NCBI GenBank assembly: GCA_910585065.1
Contig: CAJUCG010000020.1
Span: 1 to 18,058 of the forward strand
Source: an uncultured Lachnospiraceae bacterium
Lineage (GTDB): Bacteria > Bacillota > Clostridia > Lachnospirales > Lachnospiraceae
DNA length: 18,058 bases
Direction of reading: 5' to 3'
The notes under the pieces were generated by a model that was given only the letters and a program-made list of their open reading frames with translations, did not search any database and had not been told where the DNA came from. Below, in pieces: positions 7,614 through 15,238 of the stretch. Position 1 is the stretch's first letter; each line of letters opens with the position of its first letter. Both the position numbers and the translations under genes were made by a program.

Positions 7614-8535
7614 AAGAAAATCTGCTTAAAAATCCTGGCGTTCGCTCCTTTTCCTTGATGACTTGCTCTGTGATCACTTTGAGCATTCCGTCTTCCTCGA
7701 CCGGACGCCAGTTTTCTTCTTCTTCCGACGTGCTATGTGCCTCCTTATTTATCTTTTGTGTGGACTCTTCTTTATATGAAAGTTGATATTCACTCTCCTT
7801 AACCTCCTCAATCGCGGTCTTCTCATCGATTACTGTGCCGTAGGCATCTTTCATCCGTTCTTTAATTAAATTGGTCAGATAAACTTCGCGCCCTTCCTCC
7901 TGCTCCGGTGCCCTATAATTCTGCACTTCCTCATTGATCGCCACCATTTTTCGGTCGAGGAAGGAAACTAGATCCGCACATTCTTTCAACTCACGCGTAA
8001 TATGATCTGGCGCGTGCCCTTCAAACTTATAATAAATCTTATGCTCTAAACTCGCCCAAAAATCCATTGCGATCGTCCGGATCTGAATCTCCACCTTGGT
8101 ATCAATTACTTCATTGGAAAGAAATATCGGCACGGACACAATCATATGATACGAAGTATAGCCGTTCGGCTTCGGATTCACAATATAATCTTTCACTTTC
8201 AACACTGTGATATCGCTCTGCTTAGCAATCAGGTCAGCAATCCGATAAATATCACTTGTAAATGAACAAATAATACGAATCCCCGCAATATCGTTTATGT
8301 ATTTCACGATATTTTCCACAGTCAGTTCCCTTCCATTGTGCCGCATCTTCTTGGCAATACTCTGTGACGATTTGATGCGCGAGGTAATATGCTCGATCGG
8401 ATTATACTGATGTGCCTGTTTAAACTCATTGTTAAGTATCTCAAGCTTTGTCCCAATCTCAAGCAGTGCCGCGTTATACAAAAGCAGTGTGCGCCCCCAC
8501 AACTCTTCCTCATTAAATGACATTGGCAACTCCAT
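7600..8535 (-). CDS. relQ: Small alarmone synthetase, RelQ type (GTP pyrophosphokinase)
   Basis: The enzyme transfers pyrophosphate from ATP to GDP or GTP to make (p)ppGpp. The synthetase domain spans about residues 15-205: SRIKSSQSIAKKM (52-64) is the nucleotide-binding loop, NDIAGIRI (81-88) carries the acidic metal-ligand Asp82, NPKPNGYTSYH (120-130) is the substrate loop, and EIQIRT (149-154) with ASLEHKIYYKF (161-171) completes the fold. No HD hydrolase, TGS or ACT domain is present, so it is a stand-alone synthetase. Family members are usually 210-260 residues; this one has 311, with an acidic, probably disordered tail (about 206-311) ending in LSRFSFRKA. The ATG at 8535 follows GGTGG by seven bases. 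Its long leader of about 170 nt contains a structured element, and its 3' end overlaps the S1 gene by 14 bp. Confidence 0.92.
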   Translation of the reverse strand: MELPMSFNEEELWGRTLLLYNAALLEIGTKLEILNNEFKQAHQYNPIEHITSRIKSSQSIAKKMRHNGRELTVENIVKYINDIAGIRIICSFTSDIYRIADLIAKQSDITVLKVKDYIVNPKPNGYTSYHMIVSVPIFLSNEVIDTKVEIQIRTIAMDFWASLEHKIYYKFEGHAPDHITRELKECADLVSFLDRKMVAINEEVQNYRAPEQEEGREVYLTNLIKERMKDAYGTVIDEKTAIEEVKESEYQLSYKEESTQKINKEAHSTSEEEENWRPVEEDGMLKVITEQVIKEKERTPGFLSRFSFRKA

Positions 8536-8580
8536 TTTGTACCACCTTAACTTTCTTAAAAATTATTAGTTACCGCCCGT

Positions 8581-8649
8581 GTAAAAGTCATATCAAATAT
8601 GGGATGACTCCCGTCTCTAGACGGTGAATTTGCACCGGACGAATTTTAC
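8581..8649 (-). promoter_or_regulatory. Candidate structured leader RNA of relQ
   Basis: Complementary segments form a nested junction: 8581-8586 with 8644-8649 (closing stem), 8587-8591 with 8604-8608, 8612-8615 with 8638-8641, and 8622-8626 with 8633-8637. An alternative five-bp hairpin, 8611-8615 with 8620-8624 (loop TCTA), excludes the last two stems, so the element could switch between folds. It lies in the transcribed relQ leader if the promoter at 8718 is right. It does not match a riboswitch class I know; the GGTGCAAATTC stretch only faintly recalls cobalamin or FMN elements. Function is unknown. Confidence 0.4.
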
Positions 8650-8717
8650 AAATCACAAATGGTTATCAAAGCAAAATCTTACACTTTTAGGTTACTAAAA
8701 TTTCGCCTTATATGAAT

Positions 8718-8726
8718 ATCATACCA
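8718..8726 (-). promoter_or_regulatory. Extended -10 promoter of relQ
   Basis: On the minus strand TGG directly precedes TATGAT (8718-8723), which fits an extended -10 element; no good -35 box is seen. It implies a leader of about 170 nt before relQ. Confidence 0.45.
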
Positions 8727-8801
8727 CAGTTTTATGAAAAAAGCTTGAATTATCCATATTTTTCAGTAAAGTTTAAGAATTCCTTTCGAATTTTGACAGA
8801 G

Positions 8802-8830
8802 TTGACGCTTTAGGAATTTTATGCTATGAT
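8802..8830 (+). promoter_or_regulatory. Sigma-A promoter of the aminotransferase gene
   Basis: TTGACG (8802-8807) and TATGAT (8825-8830) are 17 bp apart. A second TTGACA just upstream (8794-8799) lacks a -10 box at the right distance. Confidence 0.75.
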
Positions 8831-8898
8831 TACCCCATGTGATTTGAACCGGTATCCCCGGTAAAAAACAATGAAATTTCCAAGAGAGGTAAAAAAAT

Positions 8899-10086
8899 AT
8901 GTTTTCACAATCTATGGTTGAGCTAGGGCAAAAGCGTTCCACTATCCGCGAGATCTTCGAGTATGGAAAGCAGCGTATCGCGCAGATTGGCGCGGAGAAT
9001 GTCTATGATTTCAGTATTGGCAATCCGAGTGTCCCCGCACCGGAGTCCGTGCGCGACGCGGTGATCGATATACTTGATACGGAAGGTCCTGTCGCTGCCC
9101 ATGGCTACACAAGTGCCCAGGGGGACGCTAAAGTGCGCACCACCCTGGCGGAGGATTTAAACCGCCGTTTTAAAACTCACTTTCACGCTGACAATTTCTA
9201 CCTGACCGTGGGCGCGGCAGCGGCACTTTGCTCCTGCTTTAAAGCTCTTTCCGAACCGGGCGACGAATTTATTGTAATCGCACCGTTTTTCCCGGAATAC
9301 CAGTGCTTTATCGAGCGCGGGGCAGGCGCGAAATGTGTGATTGTAGAGGCAGATACCACCGCCTTTCAGATCAATTTCGATAAACTCTATTCCGCCATCA
9401 CCCCGCACACAAAAGCAGTGGTGATCAATTCCCCAAACAATCCGTCAGGCACAGTCTATTCGGAGGAAACCATTCAGAAACTCGCCTCGCTCCTAACTGA
9501 AAAAAGTGCCATGTTTGGCCACCCGATTTTTCTGATCTCGGACGAGCCGTACCGCGAATTAGTTTATGATGATATTACCCTGCCTTTTATTACAAAATAT
9601 TATACCAACACAATTGTCTGCTACTCCTACAGCAAATCCCTCTCCCTTCCAGGTGAGCGCATCGGCTATGTGCTTGTGCCAGATGAACTCTCGGACGCAA
9701 AAACAGCTTATGCTGCCATCTGTGGCGCGGGACGCTCCCTAGGCTATGTCAACGCACCAAGCCTCTTTCAGCGCGTCGCGGCAAAATGCGCCGGACAAAC
9801 CGCAGATCTTACTATTTACGAAAAAAACCGAAACCTTTCATATGAGGGTCTTACAGAACTCGGCTTCTCCTGTGTAAAACCGCAGGGCGCGTTTTATATT
9901 TTCCCGCGCTCCTTAGAGGCGGACGCAGTTCAATTTTGCGAGCGCGCAAAAAAATATGATCTGCTCTTCGTCCCGGGAGATGATTTCGGCTGTCCGGGTC
10001 ATGTCCGCATCTCGTACTGCGTACCGACAAACCGTATTGTAGGGGCGATGGATCTGTTCGCAAAACTCGCCGCCGAATACCGTTAA
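8899..10086 (+). CDS. PLP-dependent aminotransferase, class I/II
   Basis: The 395-residue cytoplasmic enzyme has the aspartate aminotransferase fold. The Schiff-base lysine is Lys246 in YSYSKSLSLPGERIGY, Asp215 in LISDEPYRE contacts the pyridine nitrogen of PLP with Tyr218 beside it, SPNNPSGTVY (178-187) is the cofactor-side asparagine motif, and Arg370 in GHVRISYC should bind the substrate carboxylate. Such enzymes move an amino group between an amino acid (often aspartate, alanine or an aromatic) and a 2-oxo acid; the exact substrate cannot be read from sequence, so no symbol is given. It starts at ATG 8899 after GAGAGG and has its own promoter. No clear terminator follows, but the next gene has a separate promoter. 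Confidence 0.92.
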   Translation: MFSQSMVELGQKRSTIREIFEYGKQRIAQIGAENVYDFSIGNPSVPAPESVRDAVIDILDTEGPVAAHGYTSAQGDAKVRTTLAEDLNRRFKTHFHADNFYLTVGAAAALCSCFKALSEPGDEFIVIAPFFPEYQCFIERGAGAKCVIVEADTTAFQINFDKLYSAITPHTKAVVINSPNNPSGTVYSEETIQKLASLLTEKSAMFGHPIFLISDEPYRELVYDDITLPFITKYYTNTIVCYSYSKSLSLPGERIGYVLVPDELSDAKTAYAAICGAGRSLGYVNAPSLFQRVAAKCAGQTADLTIYEKNRNLSYEGLTELGFSCVKPQGAFYIFPRSLEADAVQFCERAKKYDLLFVPGDDFGCPGHVRISYCVPTNRIVGAMDLFAKLAAEYR

Positions 10087-10148
10087 AAAGAAAAAATATT
10101 CTAAAGCATAAATCCGGCGTAAATATTGCCCAAAATTAAAAAACCCTC

Positions 10149-10177
10149 TCGACAACAGGAAAAAAACGGTATATAAT
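10149..10177 (+). promoter_or_regulatory. Sigma-A promoter of the ankyrin operon
   Basis: TCGACA (10149-10154) and TATAAT (10172-10177) are 17 bp apart. The leader of about 90 nt contains two small hairpins: GGGTTC 10202-10207 with GAACCC 10220-10225, and GCGG 10228-10231 with CCGC 10237-10240. Confidence 0.7.
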
Positions 10178-10273
10178 AAAGAGCAGATCGAACACAGATT
10201 CGGGTTCTGAACTGCGCCGGAACCCATGCGGATTTCCCGCAGACATTCTAAAAGCGCAGCACGGAGGGAAAAA

Positions 10274-11248
10274 ATGGAAAAACTCTTATTGAAAGCATGT
10301 CAGAACGGACAAAAAGGAGTGGTCATGTCCTTTTTAAAAAAGGGCACGATCAATGTCAACGCAGTGGACGAGATGGGATTTTCCCCGCTGCATTACGCCT
10401 GCAAAAAGGGCTACCGCGACATTGTAAAGCTCTTGCTTGAAAGGGAAGCAGATGCAAACCTGATCTCGAACGAGAGCGTCACGCCACTACATATGGCGGT
10501 AAACTCCGGCAACAAGGAAGTGATCAAGCTCTTACTTGATTCGGGCGCGGATATCAACGCCACCGATCGTGCTGGGCGGACGGCACTGATCTATGCGGTG
10601 GAAGCAAAGAAAGCGGAGGCAGCAAGATATCTTATCGAACTCGGCGCGGATCTCTCGATTATGGACAATCAAAATCACACCGCACTCGACTACGCGAACG
10701 CCCTCGGACTTGTACAATTGATCGAGAGTATGTCCAAAGAAAATGCGGGAAACGCGGATGCCTACGGGAACACCCCCCTTCACCAGGCGTGTTACAATGA
10801 ACAGGGGGAAGTCGTAAAGGCGATGCTTGCAAAGGGCGGCTTGGATATTAACGCGCGCAACGACAGCAAGCAAACGCCTCTGTATGTCGCCGCTGCACAG
10901 GACAATCTTCTGATTGCAGAGCTTCTTTTAGAGGCGGGCGCGAATACCAATATCAGCGGCAACAATGGCTACTCCCCCTTACACGTCGCGGCAGGAAATG
11001 GAAACGAACGCCTTGTAAAGCAGCTTCTTACACACGGCGCAAATGTCAATGAGCGGGACGAGGACGGCGAGACTGCACTGATTATCGCGGCAAAGCACGG
11101 CAGCAATTATATTGTAGAAACATTGATTGCAGGTGGTGCAGATGTTACTTACGCCGATCTTTCAGAACACACTGCACTCTACTATGCAACGGAGGCGGGC
11201 TACAATGATATTGTAGAAAAACTTTTGATGGCAGGCGCAGAAAATTAG
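10274..11248 (+). CDS. Ankyrin-repeat protein, first gene of a pair
   Basis: The 324-residue protein is almost entirely ankyrin repeats of about 33 residues with the usual G-TPLH-A---G---IV-LLL--GAD-N signature. Good copies include GFSPLHYACKKGYRDIVKLL, VTPLHMAVNSGNKEVIKLLL, YGNTPLHQACYNEQGEVVKAM, YSPLHVAAGNGNERLVKQLL and HTALYYATEAGYNDIVEKLL; about nine to ten repeats fill the chain, the fifth being cut short (LGLVQLIESM). The repeats form a protein-binding scaffold; the partner is unknown. There is no signal peptide, membrane segment or catalytic domain. I chose ATG 10274 because GGAGGG lies five bases upstream and the first repeat starts at once; an in-frame ATG at 10226 would add 16 basic residues without a ribosome binding site. 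The next ankyrin gene starts 11 bp downstream. Confidence 0.9.
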   Translation: MEKLLLKACQNGQKGVVMSFLKKGTINVNAVDEMGFSPLHYACKKGYRDIVKLLLEREADANLISNESVTPLHMAVNSGNKEVIKLLLDSGADINATDRAGRTALIYAVEAKKAEAARYLIELGADLSIMDNQNHTALDYANALGLVQLIESMSKENAGNADAYGNTPLHQACYNEQGEVVKAMLAKGGLDINARNDSKQTPLYVAAAQDNLLIAELLLEAGANTNISGNNGYSPLHVAAGNGNERLVKQLLTHGANVNERDEDGETALIIAAKHGSNYIVETLIAGGADVTYADLSEHTALYYATEAGYNDIVEKLLMAGAEN

Positions 11249-11259
11249 GGGGAAATTTC

Positions 11260-13323
11260 ATGGATATCAAAGAATTAAGCAAAATATTGGGGAACTCGCT
11301 CACGAGCAACCGCAGCAAATACATCCCATGGTGGACATGTGAATTCAACGAAAATATGTACCGATACAATCTGTTTACTCAGGAAGAAATTAAGGAAGTG
11401 CAGGATTGTCTTGCAAACTGTGATAAAACAGCACTTACCGATACCTCGGACAATTATGGACTGACTTTGTTCCACCTGTTAGTATGGCATAATTTCTTCG
11501 ATATAGTAAAAACAATTTTGGATGACGAGTCCCTTGGTATAGATGTAAATATAACCGACGGTCGGGGAAAGGGTCTTACTCCGCTTATGCTTTCCTGCTG
11601 CCGGGGCAATTTCAATATGGCAAAACTCTTAATTGACCACGGTGCAAATACCACCCTCTGCAATGCGGCGGGACAGAACGCATGGCACTGTCTTGCCCGC
11701 CCGCGCCTTGAAAATTTCCAAAATGGTTTTGAATGCCAGCGTTACAGCATGGATCAGCGCGGAGCCATCGCCGATCTTTTGGGCGATGGGATCAACGCAA
11801 AAGATGCGGACGGTCTTACCCCTCTGGTTTCCATTTTACAGGGTGAAAATACTAATCTCTCCTGGGCACTGACCGAAACTCTTTTAAAGAAGGGTGCGCA
11901 GACGAACTACGTCGACGAGGAGGGCAATACCCTGCTTTTGACCGCTATCCACAAGCACCATTTAACTGCGGCACTGCTTCTTGCAAAATGTGATGGCATG
12001 ATAAACACTGCAAACGCGGCAGGCGAAACTCCAATGCAGGCAGCGACAAAAATTTATAACGAGGGACTCTGTATGGCGTTAAAGGATGCCGGCGCGAATG
12101 AAGACTGCGAGGCAAGCCGTATGAATATGTCGAACTTGAGCCGTATCACAAGCAACGCGTTCGCTAGTTTCTCCGACGATGAGCGGGACAAAATCAGCAT
12201 CGCGCTCTACCTCGCAAAAAAGCTGATCGCAAGGATTGATCCGGACGATGACGATGATATGGAAAGTCTTGAAGGCATTATGTACAATGCCCTGGTAAGT
12301 GACGATAAATGTCAGGTACTTGATCTGTGCCATGAGGCAGGTATCGATTTTACTGCACCGATCCACAGCCGCGGCAGTGTATTCTGTCTTCGTGATAAAT
12401 GCTTCTCCGGCAATTTTGGCGTTAAAGCAATCAAAAAATTTATTGAACTTGGCGTGGATATGAACGAGGCGATTATCCAGGGCAGAACCCCCGCAAATTT
12501 TGTCGCTTCCTGCACGCCAAGGCAGATGATGTTTTCTGGCAAAAAAGACGACTACGCAGAGACAGCCGCACCATTCTTCTCCAAAGAGTCCATGGAGCAG
12601 ATTGACAACACCGGAGTCAGTGCGGCACACTGGGCAGTGCGCAACGGGCATCTTGAAATGTTAAAAATCATGCTGGAAAAGGGTGTCGATCCAAATATTA
12701 CACAGGATCAGCCCGCTGAATCCGGCAATACCCTGCTGCATATTGCGTGCATCTACGGTCACGGCGAGATTGTCAAGTTCTTAGAAGAACATGGGGGCGA
12801 CAGTTCCCTGCAAAATATCAACGGTGAACTTCCGGCACATCATGCCGTAATGAAAAAGAAACTTGGCGGCGATCTCACTTCCAAACAGAGAGCTGGGGTA
12901 CTAAGGGAACTCAAGATCTTAGATGGTACAAGAAATGACGGCAAAACCCCACTTATGCTCTTAATGTCGATGGACATCAACACAGCGAACGAACTTCTCC
13001 CGATTTTCCTTGAGAAGGGCGTGGATGTAAATGCCACGGACAATGTCGGCAACACAGCTCTGATTCTAAACACAAAAAATATGTGCTTTAAGGATATTAT
13101 AAAGGAACTTATGCGCGCAGGCGCGGATATAAATATGTCCGACAATACAGGCGGTACCGCTCTGTATTACGCACTAAAATACGGCAACCAGGAAGTTGCA
13201 CGCTTTTTAATCAAGAAGGGGGCGGACTACAACCATACGAACAACAAAGGCGAAAGCTGTGTCCAGGTCGCGGTGGAGAAGGGCTACGATACTGTACTTG
13301 AACTGATGACGGATATCCAGTAA
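11260..13323 (+). CDS. Large ankyrin-repeat protein, second gene of the pair
   Basis: The 687-residue protein begins at ATG 11260, eight bases after a GGGGG ribosome binding site that overlaps the stop of the upstream gene. The layout is a non-repeat N-terminus (1-60, with WWTCEFNENMYRYNLF), an ankyrin block to about 285, a middle part of about 115 residues without clear repeats (LSRITSNAFASFSDDERDKI and an acidic DPDDDDDMESLEG), and a second ankyrin block from about 400 to the end (SAAHWAVRNGHLEMLKIMLE, NTLLHIACIYGHGEIVKFLE, GTALYYALKYGNQEVARFLI). There are no export signals. Two adjacent scaffold proteins of different size suggest a complex or related partners, but no enzyme is encoded with them. 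Ankyrin proteins serve as immunity proteins in some polymorphic toxin loci (known); a toxin is not seen here, so that role is only a hypothesis. Confidence 0.9.
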   Translation: MDIKELSKILGNSLTSNRSKYIPWWTCEFNENMYRYNLFTQEEIKEVQDCLANCDKTALTDTSDNYGLTLFHLLVWHNFFDIVKTILDDESLGIDVNITDGRGKGLTPLMLSCCRGNFNMAKLLIDHGANTTLCNAAGQNAWHCLARPRLENFQNGFECQRYSMDQRGAIADLLGDGINAKDADGLTPLVSILQGENTNLSWALTETLLKKGAQTNYVDEEGNTLLLTAIHKHHLTAALLLAKCDGMINTANAAGETPMQAATKIYNEGLCMALKDAGANEDCEASRMNMSNLSRITSNAFASFSDDERDKISIALYLAKKLIARIDPDDDDDMESLEGIMYNALVSDDKCQVLDLCHEAGIDFTAPIHSRGSVFCLRDKCFSGNFGVKAIKKFIELGVDMNEAIIQGRTPANFVASCTPRQMMFSGKKDDYAETAAPFFSKESMEQIDNTGVSAAHWAVRNGHLEMLKIMLEKGVDPNITQDQPAESGNTLLHIACIYGHGEIVKFLEEHGGDSSLQNINGELPAHHAVMKKKLGGDLTSKQRAGVLRELKILDGTRNDGKTPLMLLMSMDINTANELLPIFLEKGVDVNATDNVGNTALILNTKNMCFKDIIKELMRAGADINMSDNTGGTALYYALKYGNQEVARFLIKKGADYNHTNNKGESCVQVAVEKGYDTVLELMTDIQ

Positions 13324-13395
13324 AACTTTATCAGAGAAACTATATATTTTATTATTTTAGAATATAAATTTCTTTTCTGACTGTAAAATTTAAGT

Positions 13396-13429
13396 AGGAA
13401 CTGTCGCACAACCCTGTGTGGCAGTTCCT
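13396..13429 (+). terminator. Strong hairpin terminator after the ankyrin operon
   Basis: A 15-bp stem (13396-13410 with 13415-13429, two G-U pairs) closes an ACCC loop and is followed by ATTTATCTT. It probably serves the ankyrin operon and may also stop the convergent minus-strand operon ending at 13532. The rest of 13324-13531 is AT-rich with no gene. Confidence 0.8.
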
Positions 13430-13531
13430 ATTTATCTTCCCTACAAAATTCCACTTGTCAAAATCTTTTATCTCCCAACTTACTTATACAAATCTCCTTA
13501 TTATTATTTACTTATGAAAATTCCTTACCTA

Positions 13532-14077
13532 TCAAGTCCTTTGTTTATCAAATTCCTTAACCACCTGATAGGAATAATAATAAAAACTTGTTTCTAAATT
13601 ATCTGGAAAACCCTTTTCCCATCGGCTTTCCTCCTCCTCTTCACTCATTCCCTCCGGCCAGAGATATTCTTCTTTTAACATATCGGAAAACAGCGGCAGC
13701 GATTCACTTTCAATTTCTTCCGCATCGTAATACTCAATGATCTCATGATAGCAATCAATAACCAGCATGAAAAAACCTTCGAGTTCTTCGGCAAGCCAGG
13801 CGGCGACCTTATTATTTTCTTTCTGAGTCTCTACATCATGATAAATGCGCACAAGAAAAATCAATCCAAATGCTGTGGAATACCATAATGTGCCTTGATG
13901 TTCAATATTGTTTGTAATTTCTTCAAACGCTTTTTTTACACAGCTTAATTTTGAGTGTTCCTCCAGTGTTTTCAGATAGCCCGGCAGATCGGTCGCCATT
14001 CCGTATGCTGTCACAATTCTGCTCCATGGGACATCCTCAATTTTCAGGTTACGAATAAATTCTTCATTTTGATCCAT
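13532..14077 (-). CDS. Acidic unknown protein, immunity-protein-like
   Basis: This 181-residue protein starts at ATG 14077, two bases after the Nudix stop codon, with AAAGGAGAAG inside the Nudix 3' end, so the two are very likely translationally coupled. Possible upstream starts inside the Nudix gene lack such a site. No named domain is recognised. Visible features are VPWSRIVTAYGMATDLPGYL (16-35), then NIEHQGTLWYSTAFGLIFLV (57-76), which suggests amphipathic helices, and a very acidic C-terminal half (SEEEEESRWEKGFPD). There is no signal peptide. The W-R-x3-YG-A---P-YL plus EHQ-TLW pattern recalls small helical proteins that I associate with polymorphic toxin immunity loci. That resemblance is from memory and unverified. 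Confidence 0.75.
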   Translation of the reverse strand: MDQNEEFIRNLKIEDVPWSRIVTAYGMATDLPGYLKTLEEHSKLSCVKKAFEEITNNIEHQGTLWYSTAFGLIFLVRIYHDVETQKENNKVAAWLAEELEGFFMLVIDCYHEIIEYYDAEEIESESLPLFSDMLKEEYLWPEGMSEEEEESRWEKGFPDNLETSFYYYSYQVVKEFDKQRT

Positions 14078-14079
14078 AA

Positions 14080-14577
14080 TTATCTTCTCCTTTCTAAAAT
14101 TACCTCGTTCACCAACTGCCACGCAATACTTCCCTCCCGCAATTTCGCAGGTGCCGCCGAAAGCGGCACCCATACTGCCGCATCCACTTCACCCGACAAA
14201 GTAAACTCCTTCTTTTTTGCTGCTGCATAAAATCCCAACATCAGCATTTCCTTCTTTTCATAAGCGTAACTATGCATATATCTCAGGGAGGTAACATCAA
14301 TGCCAATCTCTTCCTTCACCTCTCTGACCACAGTATCCTCCGCATTCTCGCCCAGCTTCATAATTCCGGCAATGCATACATATTTTGTTGCAGAAACATA
14401 GTTTTGACGCAGCAATGCCACTTCGTCTTCCTCATTTACAACAGCACATATCACCGAAGTTGTAAACATATCCCAGAGTGGTATCTTGCAGCCCTCACAA
14501 TACGAGATCTGCCCCTCGTCTCCAATCTCTTTTTGCACCAGCTTCATCCCGCAATGCGGGCAATAGGTAAAATGCAT
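14080..14577 (-). CDS. Nudix hydrolase with N-terminal zinc ribbon
   Basis: The 165-residue protein starts MHFTYCPHCG at ATG 14577 after AGGGGG; a longer reading from a TTG at 14607 is less likely. A zinc ribbon comes first: CPHC (6-9) and CEGC (27-30). The Nudix box spans 71-93 in the canonical form: Gly71, Glu77, Arg85-Glu86, Glu89-Glu90, Gly92 (GIMKLGENAEDTVVREVKEE, then IG). Nudix enzymes cleave nucleoside diphosphates linked to another group, using a divalent metal bound by the box glutamates. A zinc ribbon before a Nudix domain is also found in NADH pyrophosphatases (NudC), but the NudC-specific motif after the box is not evident, so the substrate is open. It lies 37 bp behind the GNAT gene and is coupled to the gene after it. 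Confidence 0.9.
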   Translation of the reverse strand: MHFTYCPHCGMKLVQKEIGDEGQISYCEGCKIPLWDMFTTSVICAVVNEEDEVALLRQNYVSATKYVCIAGIMKLGENAEDTVVREVKEEIGIDVTSLRYMHSYAYEKKEMLMLGFYAAAKKKEFTLSGEVDAAVWVPLSAAPAKLREGSIAWQLVNEVILERRR

Positions 14578-14614
14578 TCTATTTCCCCCTCTCAAAGAAT
14601 ACAGCAACCTTAAT

Positions 14615-15142
14615 TCAACATTCTTTCTTGTAAATTAACATTCCATTACCATAAGGGTCATCTTCTGCTCCAAATTCTTCCTTAACAAATTGATAACCAT
14701 TCTTTTCAAGAACCTTCACAGAAGCAATATTTCCATGTATAACACGCCCGTATAAAATATTTATTTCAAAAGTTCCCGTTATAAATTCCGTCATCGCCTT
14801 TAAAAGTTCAGTAGCATACCCTTTTCCACTATGCCTTTTACATATTCCGTAACCTATCTCTACCTCATTAGCATTTCCTTCTACCTTATTTACACCTGTA
14901 TCACCTATTAATTCACCTGTTTCTTTCAATTCAACAGCTAATACATATGGCAAATGCCTATTATCCACGCAATCCATATAGAATTGGATTGCCTCCCAAG
15001 TTTCTTCCATATCTGCATAACTTTCATTTGGAATCCATTTTTTTACTTCTTCTTCCAAATGATTTTTATATAAGCATCCTGCATCTTCCATCTTAAATTT
15101 TCTCACCCTCAAATGCTCTGTTTCAAATATATATTCCATCAT
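14615..15142 (-). CDS. GNAT-family N-acetyltransferase (RimJ/RimL-like)
   Basis: The 175-residue protein transfers an acetyl group from acetyl-CoA to an amine; the acceptor is unknown. It opens with the typical strand FETEHLRVRKFKMEDA. The acetyl-CoA pyrophosphate loop is R103-H-S-G-K-G (motif R-x-x-G-x-G) in YGICKRHSGKGYATELLKAM, and motif B follows as GRVIHGNIASVKVLEKNGYQ. The RimJ/RimL type is suggested by the tail GNIASVKVLEKNGY. The start is ATG 15142 or the adjacent 15139, after GAAGGG. It probably heads the GNAT-Nudix-unknown operon. Confidence 0.9.
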   Translation of the reverse strand: MMEYIFETEHLRVRKFKMEDAGCLYKNHLEEEVKKWIPNESYADMEETWEAIQFYMDCVDNRHLPYVLAVELKETGELIGDTGVNKVEGNANEVEIGYGICKRHSGKGYATELLKAMTEFITGTFEINILYGRVIHGNIASVKVLEKNGYQFVKEEFGAEDDPYGNGMLIYKKEC

Positions 15143-15238
15143 TCTATTCCCTTCGTCACTGTGTAAAATTCAATCAGTTCTTTTTGTTTCTTCTGGGAAA
15201 AAATTCATGAGCCAATTTGTAAATTTCTCTTTTTAATA

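Larger units (their letters stand above)
8536..8898. other. 363-bp divergent intergenic region between relQ and the aminotransferase
   Basis: It holds the relQ leader and its promoter (minus) plus the aminotransferase promoter and a short leader (plus). The relQ half contains the nested hairpins at 8581-8649. In the aminotransferase leader, ACCGG (8848-8852) pairs with CCGGT (8858-8862) over a five-base loop, without a T-run. No gene was seen in it. Confidence 0.7.

Noticed and set aside
8581..8649. Cobalamin or FMN riboswitch
   Set aside because: Only a short GGTGCAAATTC stretch is similar. The cobalamin box and the rest of the FMN core are absent, and relQ is not a usual target.
8871..8921. 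Upstream ORF (16 codons) overlapping the aminotransferase start
   Set aside because: It has no ribosome binding site, and the hairpin at 8848-8862 lies just before its ATG.
12079..12651. 190-aa minus-strand open frame inside the large ankyrin gene
   Set aside because: It lies wholly antisense to clear ankyrin repeats and shows no family features or start signal.
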